Source: Glossina fuscipes (Eukaryota; Arthropoda; Insecta; Diptera; Glossinidae). From it: a stretch of DNA of 64,000 nucleotides. The notes under the pieces were generated by a model. That model was given only the letters and a program-made list of their open reading frames with translations. It had not been told where the DNA came from and did not search any database. Location: assembly GCF_014805625.2 (NCBI RefSeq), contig NW_023998422.1:1132819-1196818 (forward strand). Direction: 5' to 3'. The translations under genes were made by a program, and so were the position numbers. Numbering within the stretch: position 1 is the first letter of the stretch; each line of letters starts with the position of its first letter. Shown in pieces: positions 13,130-27,100 of the stretch.

Positions 13130-16100
13130 TTTTTGTTTTGTTCTTTTTTTTTTTTTTTTTTTTTTGTGTTGTATACAAAAAAGCAAAGTTCGGTTGTTTG
13201 AGGGCATTTTTCTATATACATTCATACATACATGTTTAAATGCGTACAACATTATAATTTAATTAACGAAAAGAGAGGGATATATATATATATATATACA
13301 TAGATATAAGATTACGCTCGAGCTTATGCGTGCTTTCTGTTGTGTTCTTGCATATAAAGCAATCCACACTCTGTTGTAATTTTTCTACTCAGTAAATAAG
13401 TAGTGATCTAAGCATATACTGTTTAAGTTATCTAAGGTACCAAAAAAAGGAGAGACAATTTTTTTTATCTCAAATCAATATATTTGAGAGAAAGAGAGAG
13501 AGAAAGCTTACATTCCTTGAATACAATTTCCAAGCATTAGTGATTATTTTAATACTAGAGGAAGTATTTGTCAGATCTTCGTTTATTATGGAAAGCATTT
13601 TTCTCGGTGTAAAAGCAAAAAAATTATATTTTTTTTAACGAAAGCCTGGCCGTGTACTAGATTTGTGCTCTTCCTTCGAAGGGCGAATGGCAGCAGACAT
13701 CCTAAGGTAAGCATTATTTATCACCATAAGGTTTTGACGTCACTTACAGCCTAATCCAGTCTTCAGGCAAGAGAAGGGAGAAATAGTAGGTATAACAGGT
13801 ACGATCTATAGGAGATCAATACAAATTTTTACAGAAGTCACATAAAACTTATGACAAACAATTCCTTAGTTAGCAAACTGATACGATGATAATAGTGTCG
13901 TCGGGTCTATCATTTTCAAAGGCTGCTAAACCACCAAACCCAGCTTTTCACTTTAAGATGATAGATAAAATCTAAAAATTCAAATATGTTGCTAACCCCA
14001 TTTTATGACACATGCACAGTCAACGATGCACGCGGTGTAAGCCTAAAATAGGTTATTACAACCTATATAACATATAATAAATAGTGCATCCTGGCAATGT
14101 GATGGAAGATTTTACTGTTTTTATTTATTTATAATTATGCGAAAAACGATATTTTCTTTCATAAAAACGAAAAAGTGTACAGTCACTTAGATATTGGCAG
14201 GGAAAAATATTTGCAAAGGTCGCGTAAAGCATCGTTAAAAGAAAGTAGACAAACCTTGACCTGTAAAAACGGTTGCAATAAAAGAAAAAATGCAACAGCA
14301 CGAACAACTGTATGAGATAATAAATAGAAACTTGAAATAAATATTTTCTAAAGTCATCGAAAAGGTCAAAGTACACAAAAGTGAATATGACAATAAAGTT
14401 TGTCATAGAACTGCAAGATGTGCTATTAACAAGATACAATGTAATTTTTTATAATGGTTTACAAAGATCAGTGCCAAAAATGTGTCATAGGTCAAATGTG
14501 ATATACATTTTTATTACCTCTTATTAACTGATTAGAGGACATTTAAAGACTGGTGAAGATGGTTAACTTGCCTTTTTAATATCATCACAATACTCGTAAC
14601 GTTATCTATTTATTCCCTACCCTACTCTAGTAGAAGAGTGTATTATTAAGTGTTAAGGATGCATGCTATGCCCAGCAGGACTTGAGATGGACCCACGTTT
14701 GATTATACCGATCAATTCAGAATCACGTTATGAATAACTCCCTGAGTCGAGCTAAGCTTATCTATGCGTCCGTCTTGTTTTCTTGTTTTCAATATGCAGC
14801 TCGAAGTTTTTAAGTTCTTGGCTCAAGAATGGATCGGATCAATTTTTCGATGACTTCGCCTATAACGACTTATTTTGAGAATATTAGTGTGTTGGGTATA
14901 CTATTCCACGGTAGGCCGTAGCCCCCTGTAGCCTTTTTACTTGCTCTATTTATGATAGTCTCGTCATAGACCTATGCAATGGCCAACACGCGCTCCCTAC
15001 TGCCAAAATAATAAAATTATTATTAACAGAAAAAGTCAATTTTAATTACACAAGGGCGTCCACGACAAGACAATAATGAGTGTGGTTTCATTGAATCATT
15101 TAGAGTTAACCACCTAAGAGAAATCTCCATGTCATTAAAAGGAATGAGTTAGTAAAAATGAGCTCTCATGCCGAAGAATAAATGTATTTAATGGAATTTA
15201 ATAGATTTATTTGGAGCGATTATTGCTTTCGGGCCCTGTACAATTGAAGAGATTATGCTTAACGCCTTTACCATATTCTCTTTTTTTTTTGTTGATGAAA
15301 AACACTTGAGATGCAAGAGTTACCAAGGTTAGGTTAGTTCTTTTATTCTCCAAAAAAATAAGATCACAATATCTTGTATGGGAAAAATATCGGTTTCGAA
15401 ATGCTTTGGCAATTCTTCTGCAGCAAAAAGCAATCAAAAATTTTTGTATCCAATGACGAGATGGTTGCATAAACTGAACTATAAAAAATCTATTAAGGGA
15501 AAAGATATCGGACTATTAGAGAAACTATTGCACTAATTGTGTCGTCCTTGAAGGAGATCACTTTGATCAATAAAGTGGCAAAAAGAAAGATCTTTTTCTT
15601 TAATCCGGGAATTTATTGACCGATAAGTTATTATGTAACTCTTCCAAATTCGAGTATACTTGTGTCTTATCCTGAATTGCACGGTTATTATTGCTGTCAT
15701 TAACATAGATCTAAAATGTACAAGAAGACGGTTTAAGACGGAGCATTATAAGTTTGTATTATCATAAATGGTTTTCTTATTTTCTTTGTTAAGAAATGGA
15801 AATCAATTACCCAAAAGGAATGTGATACTCCTTCTGTGACACAACTCAATAACTAACCAACTAAAAGAGAGCCAAATAAAAATGGTCTTGATCCAGCAGC
15901 GGACATATTAACATCTATCAATACATTTTTCCAATTTTAGCGCTTTCGTTCGTGGGGTGGCGCCTTTCAAAGTCTCAAGCATAACTAGAAAAGTGAATTA
16001 TTTTCCTATTGCTCTCTTACTACATTTTCACACATTCATCTTCATCTTTAGTTTGCTCTGTAATAAATTTAGATTCAAAAGAGTGGGAAATTTTACGCCT

Positions 16101-19100
16101 TCTAAGCGGACGATACCATTAAAACGCTATTATAATATTTTAACTATGGAAATTATCGTCATTATTATGTTTATTATTATCATTAATGTGGTTTGCATTA
16201 TGACTACAAAAACAAACAAAAATTGCACGATCAGTAACTTTTGCCAACAGGTTTTCATCTTTTATAAATTCACTTAAATTAATTAGTAAATCATTCTAAT
16301 AAACTTTGAATGAGAGAAGAAGCATTTAAAGATAATCACTAAACTAGTCTCAAACAACTGGTTGCAAAACCAGTAAATGAACAGAATAAATATATATATA
16401 TATATATAGGTAGATGGATGTACATGAACAGCTTTCGAGATTCAGCTCAAGTTGTATGCAGTAGCACTCTCACTTGCTTCACTTGCACATTACCACAACT
16501 ATGGCCACTTCAGGCAAACTATGGCTACGACGTTAACTACACAAATAACTATCCATCCATCTGTCTGCAGATAGTATACAGAACTTTAAAGTGATGTTGT
16601 TCTATTCACTTTTTCTTCAGTTTCGCGCTTTAAGTGAATGTTGTTTGTTTTCTGTTTTTCTTTTCTTTTTTTTTTTTTTTTTTTTTTGCTTTCATGTTTT
16701 TTATAAAACGCTACATTAACCAGTTTTCTGGTATGATATTACTGACTCCTTTTACTTAGCTTTACCAACGTAATGGAGAAAGTTAATATGTAATTTTTTC
16801 TATTATTATTATCTGCTGCAAATTGACACTGATTTTCTCTTTTCTTTTATGCTCATTACTACATAACAACCGTGGATTACTGATTTTATCATTCCGTTTG
16901 TGAAAAGTCAAAAAAATAATAATAATTAAACATTTTTTATAAGTGTAACTAAAGTGAGACTCCAAGTACCTTCTTTCCGTCCACCTACTTATTTACGCGA
17001 TAGTTTGGAAATAGTCCGNNNNNNNNNNCTAATAATATTTATTTAATTATGTCTTTCCGTCCACCTACTTATTTATGCGATAGTTGGGAAATAATCCCTC
17101 AAATCCAGAACAGTCTTCACTAATTTTCATATATGAAAGTACACTAAGCGTCATCAGAGAAAAAGCCTTATTTAGTGTTAAATATAAGTATAAGAGTGTG
17201 AAATGAATATATGATTCTTAGTCCAGTTTCGTTGTATGGCGCAAGTATGTTCATACGCACTTCGTCATAAGGTCGCATTTTATTTCTGTTTTGCTTTTTC
17301 TGTCAAGAAATTGACTTTAAAGCTGTTGATTAGAAATTAATGAATAAAAGTTGATTCGATTTTTGTGGTTGCTTTTAAGAAAACCTGTATACGAAGAGGA
17401 GAGCACTTGATGAATGTACCGTTTAATTTTAGATACAATCAATGCTATAAATATTCTTTCGTTCAAGCTAACGAAGAAAACCTTTGAAACATTTTTGCTT
17501 ATCATTGCGTTAAATTTCTTTTTAACTCAAATTCAAATCTTTATTGAATGCATTTTAATAGCAAGAAGAAGAAAAACAACAACAATATCATGATCATCAT
17601 CATCAAATTTTTGTGGCCATAATAAAAGAACTATGCATGCATTACCCATGAACTTGGTTTGAGTTTTGAGTTTCTTACATGCAGCATATGCACCATCGTA
17701 TATAGCCGCTCTCTGATGAGAGTACCCCTTTCTTTCCATAGTGTTTTATTTTAAAAGAATAGGTAAACGAAAGAAGGAAGGCAGTGCTACAAATTACAAA
17801 CACATGGAAAAAGTTCATGAACTTTTTGCCGATGCTGAAGGTTATCAAGTTTTCAAGAATTATGTAAAATTCGTTGAAAACAATCATATGTGAAAGTAAG
17901 TGCGACTACGAAAAAAAAAAAGTAGACAGCAATGCAATGCGTAAGCATGTAAGCAAACGAATTACGAATTCTCCAATACAATGAATGAAACGTCATGACA
18001 GAGAAATAGGTTTCGGGAAATTCCCTTAGATCTGCCGGCTTTAATAACAACGGCTTGATGGCACTTATCAATCTTACATAGCGCATAGAGGATTTCTTAA
18101 TGTATGTAGACAGCTTATAATATTTAATTTCTCTTCGATTCGATTATTAATGACTTTTCGTGGAAAATAAACAACATTTTATTGATAAAAAGCAAATTAG
18201 GAAAATTGCTGTTAATTGCGTTAATTTGTTGTTTGTTCGATGGATGAAATGAAGAAAGTTCATCTAGTGATTTAAGAAATGAGAGCCTAATCTTCGTAAA
18301 AGTATAATTGCAGTAAGTCTTTTGCAAAGCCTTTATGCCGTTGACCTTAAAAGAGAGCTCGTAGATCACTTAATATTATTTTTAGTTCACTCCTTTTTTT
18401 GTTTTCACTATCGGGCCGATAACTTTTCACCTCAGTTTTTTAACCCGAATTTTGCTATTGAGAATTCCCGCATTAGACTGACGGCACGACGGTCAGAAAA
18501 AATTCAACCGATCACTTAGCATATAAATCCATTTTATTGTCCTTGAATATGCCTTATCATCTGGTTCTGCCCAAAAGGATTTATCCAATTTTTATCCGGC
18601 AAAGACAATCAAAATAAGAATACTTTATCACAAAGGTCTCACAGTCCATGATTTGAGGAATTTCCATGAAAACAATTTGATTCTTTAAGAAGTCAAATTC
18701 CAAAAAACACACACATTCATTACAGTTCAGCAAGCCACATGCACAAGATTGACAACAATTAGCAGAACATTATACGGAAAGAGTGATACAAGACGAATAT
18801 TTCCGAAAGGCAAAGTCGATCGAGTCAAGAGAGATGAATCGTAATAAGAATCGGTGTATATATAACTTCTTGTAAATAATTTGTAGATGGATCTCCTAAG
18901 AATTGTAAATAAATATATTTACTCTCACACAATTCACAATTCATTCATTCACAATTCACTAGCGCGAACGTAATCTCAGAAAGAGTGCAATAAGCAATGT
19001 AAAAGTCGTAAAAGAAAGTTTACCTTGCATACAATATGTAATAAAAAATTTGCTAATAATACTGGGATTTAATAATCGAATTGTCAGCACTTCAAGAGGA

Positions 19101-22100
19101 AGTGTAACTAATGTGGGACATTCCCCATCAAAGTGCTACCTTTAAGGACTACGGCAGACGTTACTTAATAGTCTTAATAATATCATCAAAATTGACATGC
19201 ACACAACCCAATTTATTTAATCTTTGATAGATTAAGATATGGCGATCAAAATCATCCGTGGGAAACGTAATTTTAATCATAAAGAAGAGAGAAGAGTTAT
19301 GTTAATCTTAAATATTGTAGAACTGATAAGCGCGAATTATCTAGAGCGCAAAAAAAAAAAAAAAAAAAAAAAAAATGACGGCCATGCGAACCATTAAACC
19401 ATTTCCTATATTCTATGAGATCAACTGCGTGCAGAATTTTATAAAATTGATCTATCTCTGACAACGATGCAATTGAGGCGATAGCGCAGCTCAGCCGACA
19501 AACGATGAACATAATGAATTTGGTGCTACCCCTCTGATGGGCTGTATCGGTGCCGTTTTCTTATTTATGATTTTAATAAAGAATGAACCGATTCGTTGAT
19601 AGTCGATATTTTTTTCTTTTAAAGATTTAAAGGTGAAACATGCTCTTCCATACATATACGCAGGTATTGGATTTTTTCGAGAAGGAACCCTGGATTAATG
19701 ATAGCGGTTATCTAAGCGAAATGAAAAATTTTTCAATATTTGCCTCACAATACTTACAAACACATTAATTAGATTCGTATACTTGGCTTCCCTGTTGGTC
19801 AAATCAGGCATGATCTGAATTTTGCTTCCAATTTGCTTATCGTGCAAGTATTGCTTTATATGATAATTGAGTTTCATACAAGTAATAGATATACCTTGGG
19901 AAAGCTGCATTCGCGTCAGGGCGTCTCGTAACTCATTCTCCAAAATAAAACTAGAAAGTGCCTTAAAGTCCACTAGTCTGTACTACCTAAAGTATACAGC
20001 ATCCTTGGCTGCTGCTGTAAAACTTATTGGTTCGTTTGTATTGCCTATATGCAAGGGCATTAGAGATCGAAAAAAGTGCAAATTTTCTAAAGCTCTGGCT
20101 CGATTGGGTCTTGCCAGCATCTATTGATGGTATAATAATAAGGCCAAAAATCGAAGGTGAAACTTGGTATATACATGCATATCGAATTTGAAAACATCCT
20201 TAGTCCGCTCGTATGGTCAAAAAAAAAAAAAACGCTACTTATAGAGGACGTTGATCAAGAACTCGATAGGAACATAAAAAGAGATTATGCAACTTTTATA
20301 TATGGAGAAGAAGTCTCGAGCATAAAATATTCGGCCCAATGCAAAGCTTTATTTATTGTCTTAGGTTGGTTCCATTTTTTTTTTTTTTGTTATCATTGAT
20401 GAGCGAGCGTCTGATATTTGATTTTAGATCAGATCTGAAAGCCTGTGTGACTTTAGCTGGCATTCAAAAGAATAAATAAACCGCGAAATTTGCGCTGATT
20501 ATGAGATCTGCGTGTAAGAAATTGAATTATAAAACCTGTAATCCCATAAATACGGCTTCAATGAGATGTACAACAACAAAGCAACGAATTCTATTATGTC
20601 TTAATTTAATGATAATTCACGATGGACAAGTAACAATACGCTTGCGTAAACAAAACAATATTTAAGCTCACGTACGTACACATGCACAATTTTTTTCTTC
20701 TCTTATATTATTATGTACAAAGCGTATAGATTGGAGTCAAACTGCTGCTAACGAATCACAGGCAGAAAGGTTTGCTGTCTTGCTTCCGAAATTTCAAATA
20801 GATATTAGATTAGATGTTTCATATTACATAACACATGCATCATATCATTATAAACTCCATATGAAGGACTTGCCTCTTTCTAACCTATAAATATCGCTAC
20901 CACCAAAAATCGTTCATATCGATGTTAGTCAGTTTCAGCACTCGTACGGACTCAGCGTAGATTTCTGACCCATTCATTTCCCAAAGACGGAAAATTTCAA
21001 AAATTGGTTTGATGATCAAATGATATGCAAAGACAAAAAAAAACGATGACCACTTTTTAAAGATGGTCTGGGAAACTCCTTTAATAATCCAAGGCATCAC
21101 TAAACTGCCCGTTGCAGCCAGAAGAAAATTAAATAATTAATTTTATTATCTTTAAGACGATATAGCAATCGTCTGCAGAGTATTATCCAAACTTTTGCAT
21201 AAGTTGGACATCCATGTTTCCATTGATTCCATTGATTGAAGCGATACGCTCTCCGCTTCTGTGTATATGAATCGAACGGTCCGCGTTTCTGTCACACATG
21301 TTTTTTTTCTTTTCTTACTTATTTCCCTTAACTTTATTCCTTAATTGAACTGACTCTTCATTGTAAATGAATTTTGTCCGTATAAGTAAATAAAAAAAAA
21401 AAAAAAAAAAAAATACGTGGTTTTACGAAAAAAACATACTTTCATCCAAACGTTATACTATGAATTACTGGAGCGCGTTCATCACACGCACACTCACTAC
21501 ACCTGACCCCTTCTCTACGTGAACTCTACGTCTGTTTTTTATCAATTGACGATTTTACAGCACAAAAACAATACGGTTAAAAAATTATTCCTTTCTCCTC
21601 TTCCAGTTGTTCTTCCTATGTCCGAATGTTGCGAAACCTGGAAACTCTTTGATCTTTGTAATGAAAAGGAAGAAGAAGATATGCGGGCGTGTAGTTGTGA
21701 TATTACGTATCCAGGCCTTTTTGGAGTTCCCTTTTGTCATATTAAATGAACGTATATATATACATATATATCGGTAGGATGTGCGATTTAGAATTTGAAT
21801 CGTTGAATATGGGCTGCTTCGTCTTGCAAACATAAATCCTACACAAGCCAATGACGGGATTGAAAATACTTGGTTTGAGACGAGTAAAGCTTCTTCGTTG
21901 TTCATTGTCATCATTCATCATTCATTCATTGATAGTCACATTCGAACTTAGGCTAATCTTTGCTATTATCCGCCACATCAAACCAATAAATAGAAATTGC
22001 GAAATACTTTTTTAACTGTTTCTACACAGAGTCTTTGTGTGTATGAGTCTCAATTTCACTCTATTATTAAATATATGCAATGATATATATTAAGTTATAA

Positions 22101-24131
22101 ATCAGTGTCTGATCCAAAAACGTGAATTATAATCGTTTTGTCTATTGCGAGTTCATCAAGGCCACTATTATTTCTTTATTTCCCATTATTTCTTCCTTAT
22201 TACGGCGAAAACATATGAATGGACGGACAGACAGACGCATACGATTAAGATCATTTTATAACTCATGATGCTTATATTTCCCACTATTTCTTCTTTATCA
22301 TAGCGAGAATAAATGGACGGATGGACAGACGTGCGTAATTAAAATCATTTCATAGCTAATGGCGCTCAATCACTTTATGACTAAGCCTTTGGCGTGTATG
22401 TAAAAGTCGCAAACGGAAAGACAAATTTAATATACGTACATCCAGCTTTCACTGGTGGAGGTACAAAATAAACTTCAAGTACACTTTTGAATTAATTAAC
22501 CGCAATAATAGCAACAAAAGTTCGTGAAAAAATGCAAAAATGTATTTGAATTTTTTTTTGGGTAGAAATGCGTCAACCTACCTACCAAGGCTACCTTGAA
22601 AGTTGTTTGTTTTGTTTTATTTTTTTTTTTTTTTTTTTGTTGAACTGAAGTGACACTGTTACTTGAATTGAAACAAAGCCTTAACAGGGCAAGAATATTC
22701 TTGTGAAATATTTTCAATATTTACGCAAATGTGTCATCAATTTTGTTTATACATGTTTTACAATTGCATAGTTTTTGTTGACATTACTTATTTGCACCTA
22801 AAAAAAAAGTGGGAATTATGTCCCCTATTTCGTGCCCGTAAAGATATGAAAGAAATTAAAATGCAAATATTATCATTGCTTAAAATCGAATTTAGTCACG
22901 TTTTTCAGACGAATTAAATGCGCGCGTTACCCCTGCATGGATAGTTAAAGAGAGAAAGTTCTTTTTAGGTTAAGATCACATAAATCAAAATTTTGTGTTT
23001 ATTTTCTTTATAAGAAGTTTTGAACTCGCATTAAAATTACTTTTTTTTCCTTTTTTTTTTTTTCAATTTCTTTTTATAAATTTTATTTTCCACTCTGTGC
23101 AGTACTTTTCCAATTGAACCAATTATATATATATATATATAACATTTGCTTTGAAAGCAACCGCAATGCTTGTCGTGTTAATATCTTCAGTTTGCAAAAT
23201 ATTTGATATGCACGGCTTTCACAGGAAAGATATCGATTTATCTCTTATGAGATAGTGTTGCTTACAGTACGAAAGGCGATAATGTTAGTAAGCCTTCGGT
23301 GTCCACTAATACGAGATCGTTAAGAAGTTAAATTTACATTAAAACCCATTACATTAGCCTAAGATTTTAAACGTAAGACCGGTACTTTCATGCCTAAACA
23401 TCCACACACACGGTCGGGAGGAAAAAAACGTAGGGCTGCAAACATTATGAGAAAACAAAGACATAAGCTTAACGATCCTCGCAGGCTTTTAAGTAGCGCC
23501 TAACAGGCTGCTAATGGAAAAAAATAATAAAAAATAAATTGCAATAGAAAAACTTGTCCTTTTCGTACAGGGTATATTAAGTTAGTGCGGTCGTATGTAA
23601 CACGTAGAAGGGCTTAAGGTAGACACACTTTTCATTATATCGATCGATTCAGAATCATAATCTGAATTGATCTAAGCCTATCTGCCTGTCTGTCCGTCTG
23701 ACGTCTGCCCATAAAAGTTGCACATTTGAAGTCAATGTCGATTTACAGCTTTTTACCTTTTACCAGCTTAGTTTTGGGACAGATCACGTGCATTATGCAT
23801 CTTAGTTCGAAGGATCAACGAAAAGTATATATACCAAGTTTTTCTTCTCTCTCCGAATTTTTGTAACCTTGACTGCTTCAAAAACGTAGTATAGACGATT
23901 CGAAATGTCCGATGCTTATGGCTGGATGTGACAAAGGCGAAAGATGAGTTGAAGCTTGTTCACATTCGTTTTATATTGAAGTTTCCGAATGCTTGTTATA
24001 CATAAGCATATCAGGGACCTGAATAGCCGTTTCGATTTGGCCGCGGTTGTTAAACTACAATAATAAAAAAGGAGCTTCAAGATAACTGAGAAAACCCCCA
24101 GTCGTATTATCTTTCTTACTGTCACACCCAG

Positions 24132-24176
<45 letters not shown>

Positions 24177-27100
24177 TCCCTCTCTCCCTCTCTCTCTCTC
24201 TCCCTCTTTCTTTTTTCTTTCTTTTCCTCTGTTTTTCTATCTCCCTCTTTCCTCCTCTCTCTCTATCTCTCTCTCTATCTATCTATCTATCTCTATCTGT
24301 CTCTGTCTCTCTCTGTCTCCCTCTCTCTCTCTCCCTCTTTCTTTTTTTCCTTCTTTTCCTCTGTTTCTCTATCTCCCTCTTTCCATTTTTTCTTTCTCTT
24401 CCTCTGTTTCTTTATCTCTCTCTATCTCTCTCTTGTTTCATTTGAATGAAACAATTTCTCAAATTATTTTTCCTATTCTAATTGGTTATGTATAGTTATG
24501 TAAATAAGAGTATTCGCAACTTTTCTTTCTTTTTTTCCCAATTTGATTTATAATATTATATATATGAATATGGGAAATGCGTTTTCTTCTTGTTTGAATT
24601 CTATGTGTGACAGTAGTCTTTCGAATAACTTGTCTACCGTGTATATCATGGATGTAAATAAAAGTTATACAGTTTTTTTTTTGCATTTATTAATTATGCA
24701 CGTGCTGCTGCTAAGAGAGGGACTTTATTCGCATGGAAATATTATGTGGTCAGTAATTCGAAATCTACTACTTTTGCATAAATGTTCTTAAAGCAATGGA
24801 ATTTGAAAATTTATAAAATACATAGTACAGCAGTTGGGTTTAATGTTATGGTCAAACATTTAAAGGTTGCTTTTGTTTGTTTACCCATTAAATAAAGTCA
24901 CAACAGCAGCAACAAAAACAAAAAAAAGGACTGAAATATTGATTGCTAAGCAAACGATTGCGCATGCTTCGCTCTGGAAATAAAGTTATAAAATGTTAAC
25001 CTAGGCACACACACCAATGCTCTTGTTAAGAGTTCTACAAGCTTTACAAAAAGTACTAAGGAACATATTCACGCATATAAGAAAGGAACCCCGAATACAT
25101 AGTCATACATACATATAATATATATATACACACATACGCAGTACATACAGTCGTATGCATACACACATTCATTTATGTCGCAAAACCTTCATAATTATTT
25201 TCATTCCGTCTGATTTTGGTATGAATTTAGCTTTAAAAGTGTAATAACTGAAATTAGAAATTTTTTCATCTCCTCCGCAACTATGTCCTTCTACTGAAAA
25301 CTTTTTTTTATGAATTTATTCTAAATAAAGTAAATTTACAGTTTTATGTATATATATATATTTTTTAAGCTTATGTAAAACGTGAGCGCTCAGGTTTTAT
25401 ATTCGCTTTTGATTGATATCGATTTAATATCAATCAATCAAGAAAAAAAAAAAAAAAACATCGAATAGATAAACAATTTCGGTCTTTACGTAAATGAGTT
25501 TTACTCGCAATGGTTTGGAGGTGATTGGCCTAATCGAAGTTTGACAAGGTCACGACGCTGCTGATCAAGCAAAATAGCCATATGCAAGCATCAGCAACGC
25601 TACTTGTTTTGATGTCACATACCTATACCGCACATATATATATATATATGGGTTTAAAAGTAAAACAAAATAAAATCGCATTATAAGTGAAATAGAAATT
25701 TGCACTCTCTTCTCTCGCTTGTAATTTGGACGGACGGACATGTTCCTTTATTTAATGCACTTATTGCCACTGCTTTATCTACTGACAAAGATGTCCAGCA
25801 GGAGGGAGTAATCGTATGGTTTTGGCGATCAATTGAGGTCACTAAGAGGTGAAATTACACGATCGCTGTGTGACTTTTGACACCACTGGTAATTACGTGG
25901 CTGCAGCGATCAGAATTGACAGTTTGTGTCGCATCCTCGACACTTTCAAAAAAAGGACGGATCTATCACCTCTGCAGACCGAACGCCACAGCCTACACTT
26001 TATGAGAGTGCAACAGTTTTCACACAGTTGCTTGTGGATTTTCACCGCTACGGATGTGACATCTTCGCCAAGCGAAAAACAAGCCTCACCACTGAAGAAA
26101 ATTCGATGCGTCATCCAAACAGTGCTGTTCGAGTACCCAACTTAGCATGCCTTTTACGCATTCCATGGTTACCTAGCTTCAGTTCTTATGTTACTTGAAC
26201 CTTGCTGGAGATATAAATGCAAACGTTGCGCGTGCGCCAAGTAATGGATAATTATGGATTTTCCTCAGCTCATTTTTACTAGCAGCACCATCATTTTCGA
26301 TCGGTTGTCTATAATAGGTCTCTTAAAGATCTAGTTTTTTTGAAATTTCTTCTCAATAGTGCCCTTAGATCAACAATTATATTAATCATAATCTGCTTGT
26401 AATGCGCGAAACCTACATGCTACAGAGTCCTAATTTTTATAGTAAGTTCTTACTACGTTCCGGGATATGATAGCTTGGATGGCGGTTCGGTTTTATTTAT
26501 GTTATTGAAATGGGGTTGGCAAACGCAGACGACGAAATGGATAACGCTATGCCATAAGGTACAAAATGATTAATTACAGGCAAAGCATGTGGTAAACTAA
26601 TTTTGCTACTTTGCTCAAAGTATTTGGAAAAGAGCTAAAGATTCCGAAGATTACTTAGTCCTTCTACTTGCGTACGAGAGTAATTTATGTAAATTCTGAT
26701 CTTATTCAGAAAGTCTGCGCTTAGCAGATTCCACTTTAAACCTCTGACGGCACTGCTAATAGAAAAAAAGGGACCTTTTGTTGTCGCTTGCTCGCTGAAA
26801 TGATGACAAACCACTTACATATTTTCTATTTAATAAAATTTTATTTTCAACAATGCGATCCTCACTGCGTGAAATGTTCGCATGTTGGTCGCAAATACGC
26901 TTGTACCTATTCCCCATATTCCAATAGTCCAATATTCTTTTTAATCCCTGCTCGCCTAATATGTTATGAATATGTAAACGATATGTTAATTAAAGCCACA
27001 TTTTATGCGAAGTTCGAGGCGTTATTTATAGGGGCGATCATAACCTCACCCATTGTCGACTAAAACGAATTAATAAGTGCTCCTTGAACCTAACCTCTGT

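Larger units (their letters stand above)
11544..14584. other. AT-rich intron with dense microsatellites
   Basis: Holds a (GCAA)n run near 11982-12002, the pentanucleotide (GCATT)n at 12741-12770, mixed ATGC/ATAC tetranucleotides at 12951-12990, (TA)n at 13095-13127 and long T and A runs. Open frames on both strands here translate these repeats and are not genes. Confidence 0.7.

Noticed and set aside
25849..26198. Overlapping frames on both strands in a balanced-composition patch
   Set aside because: No recognisable family and no terminal repeats. Left unassigned.
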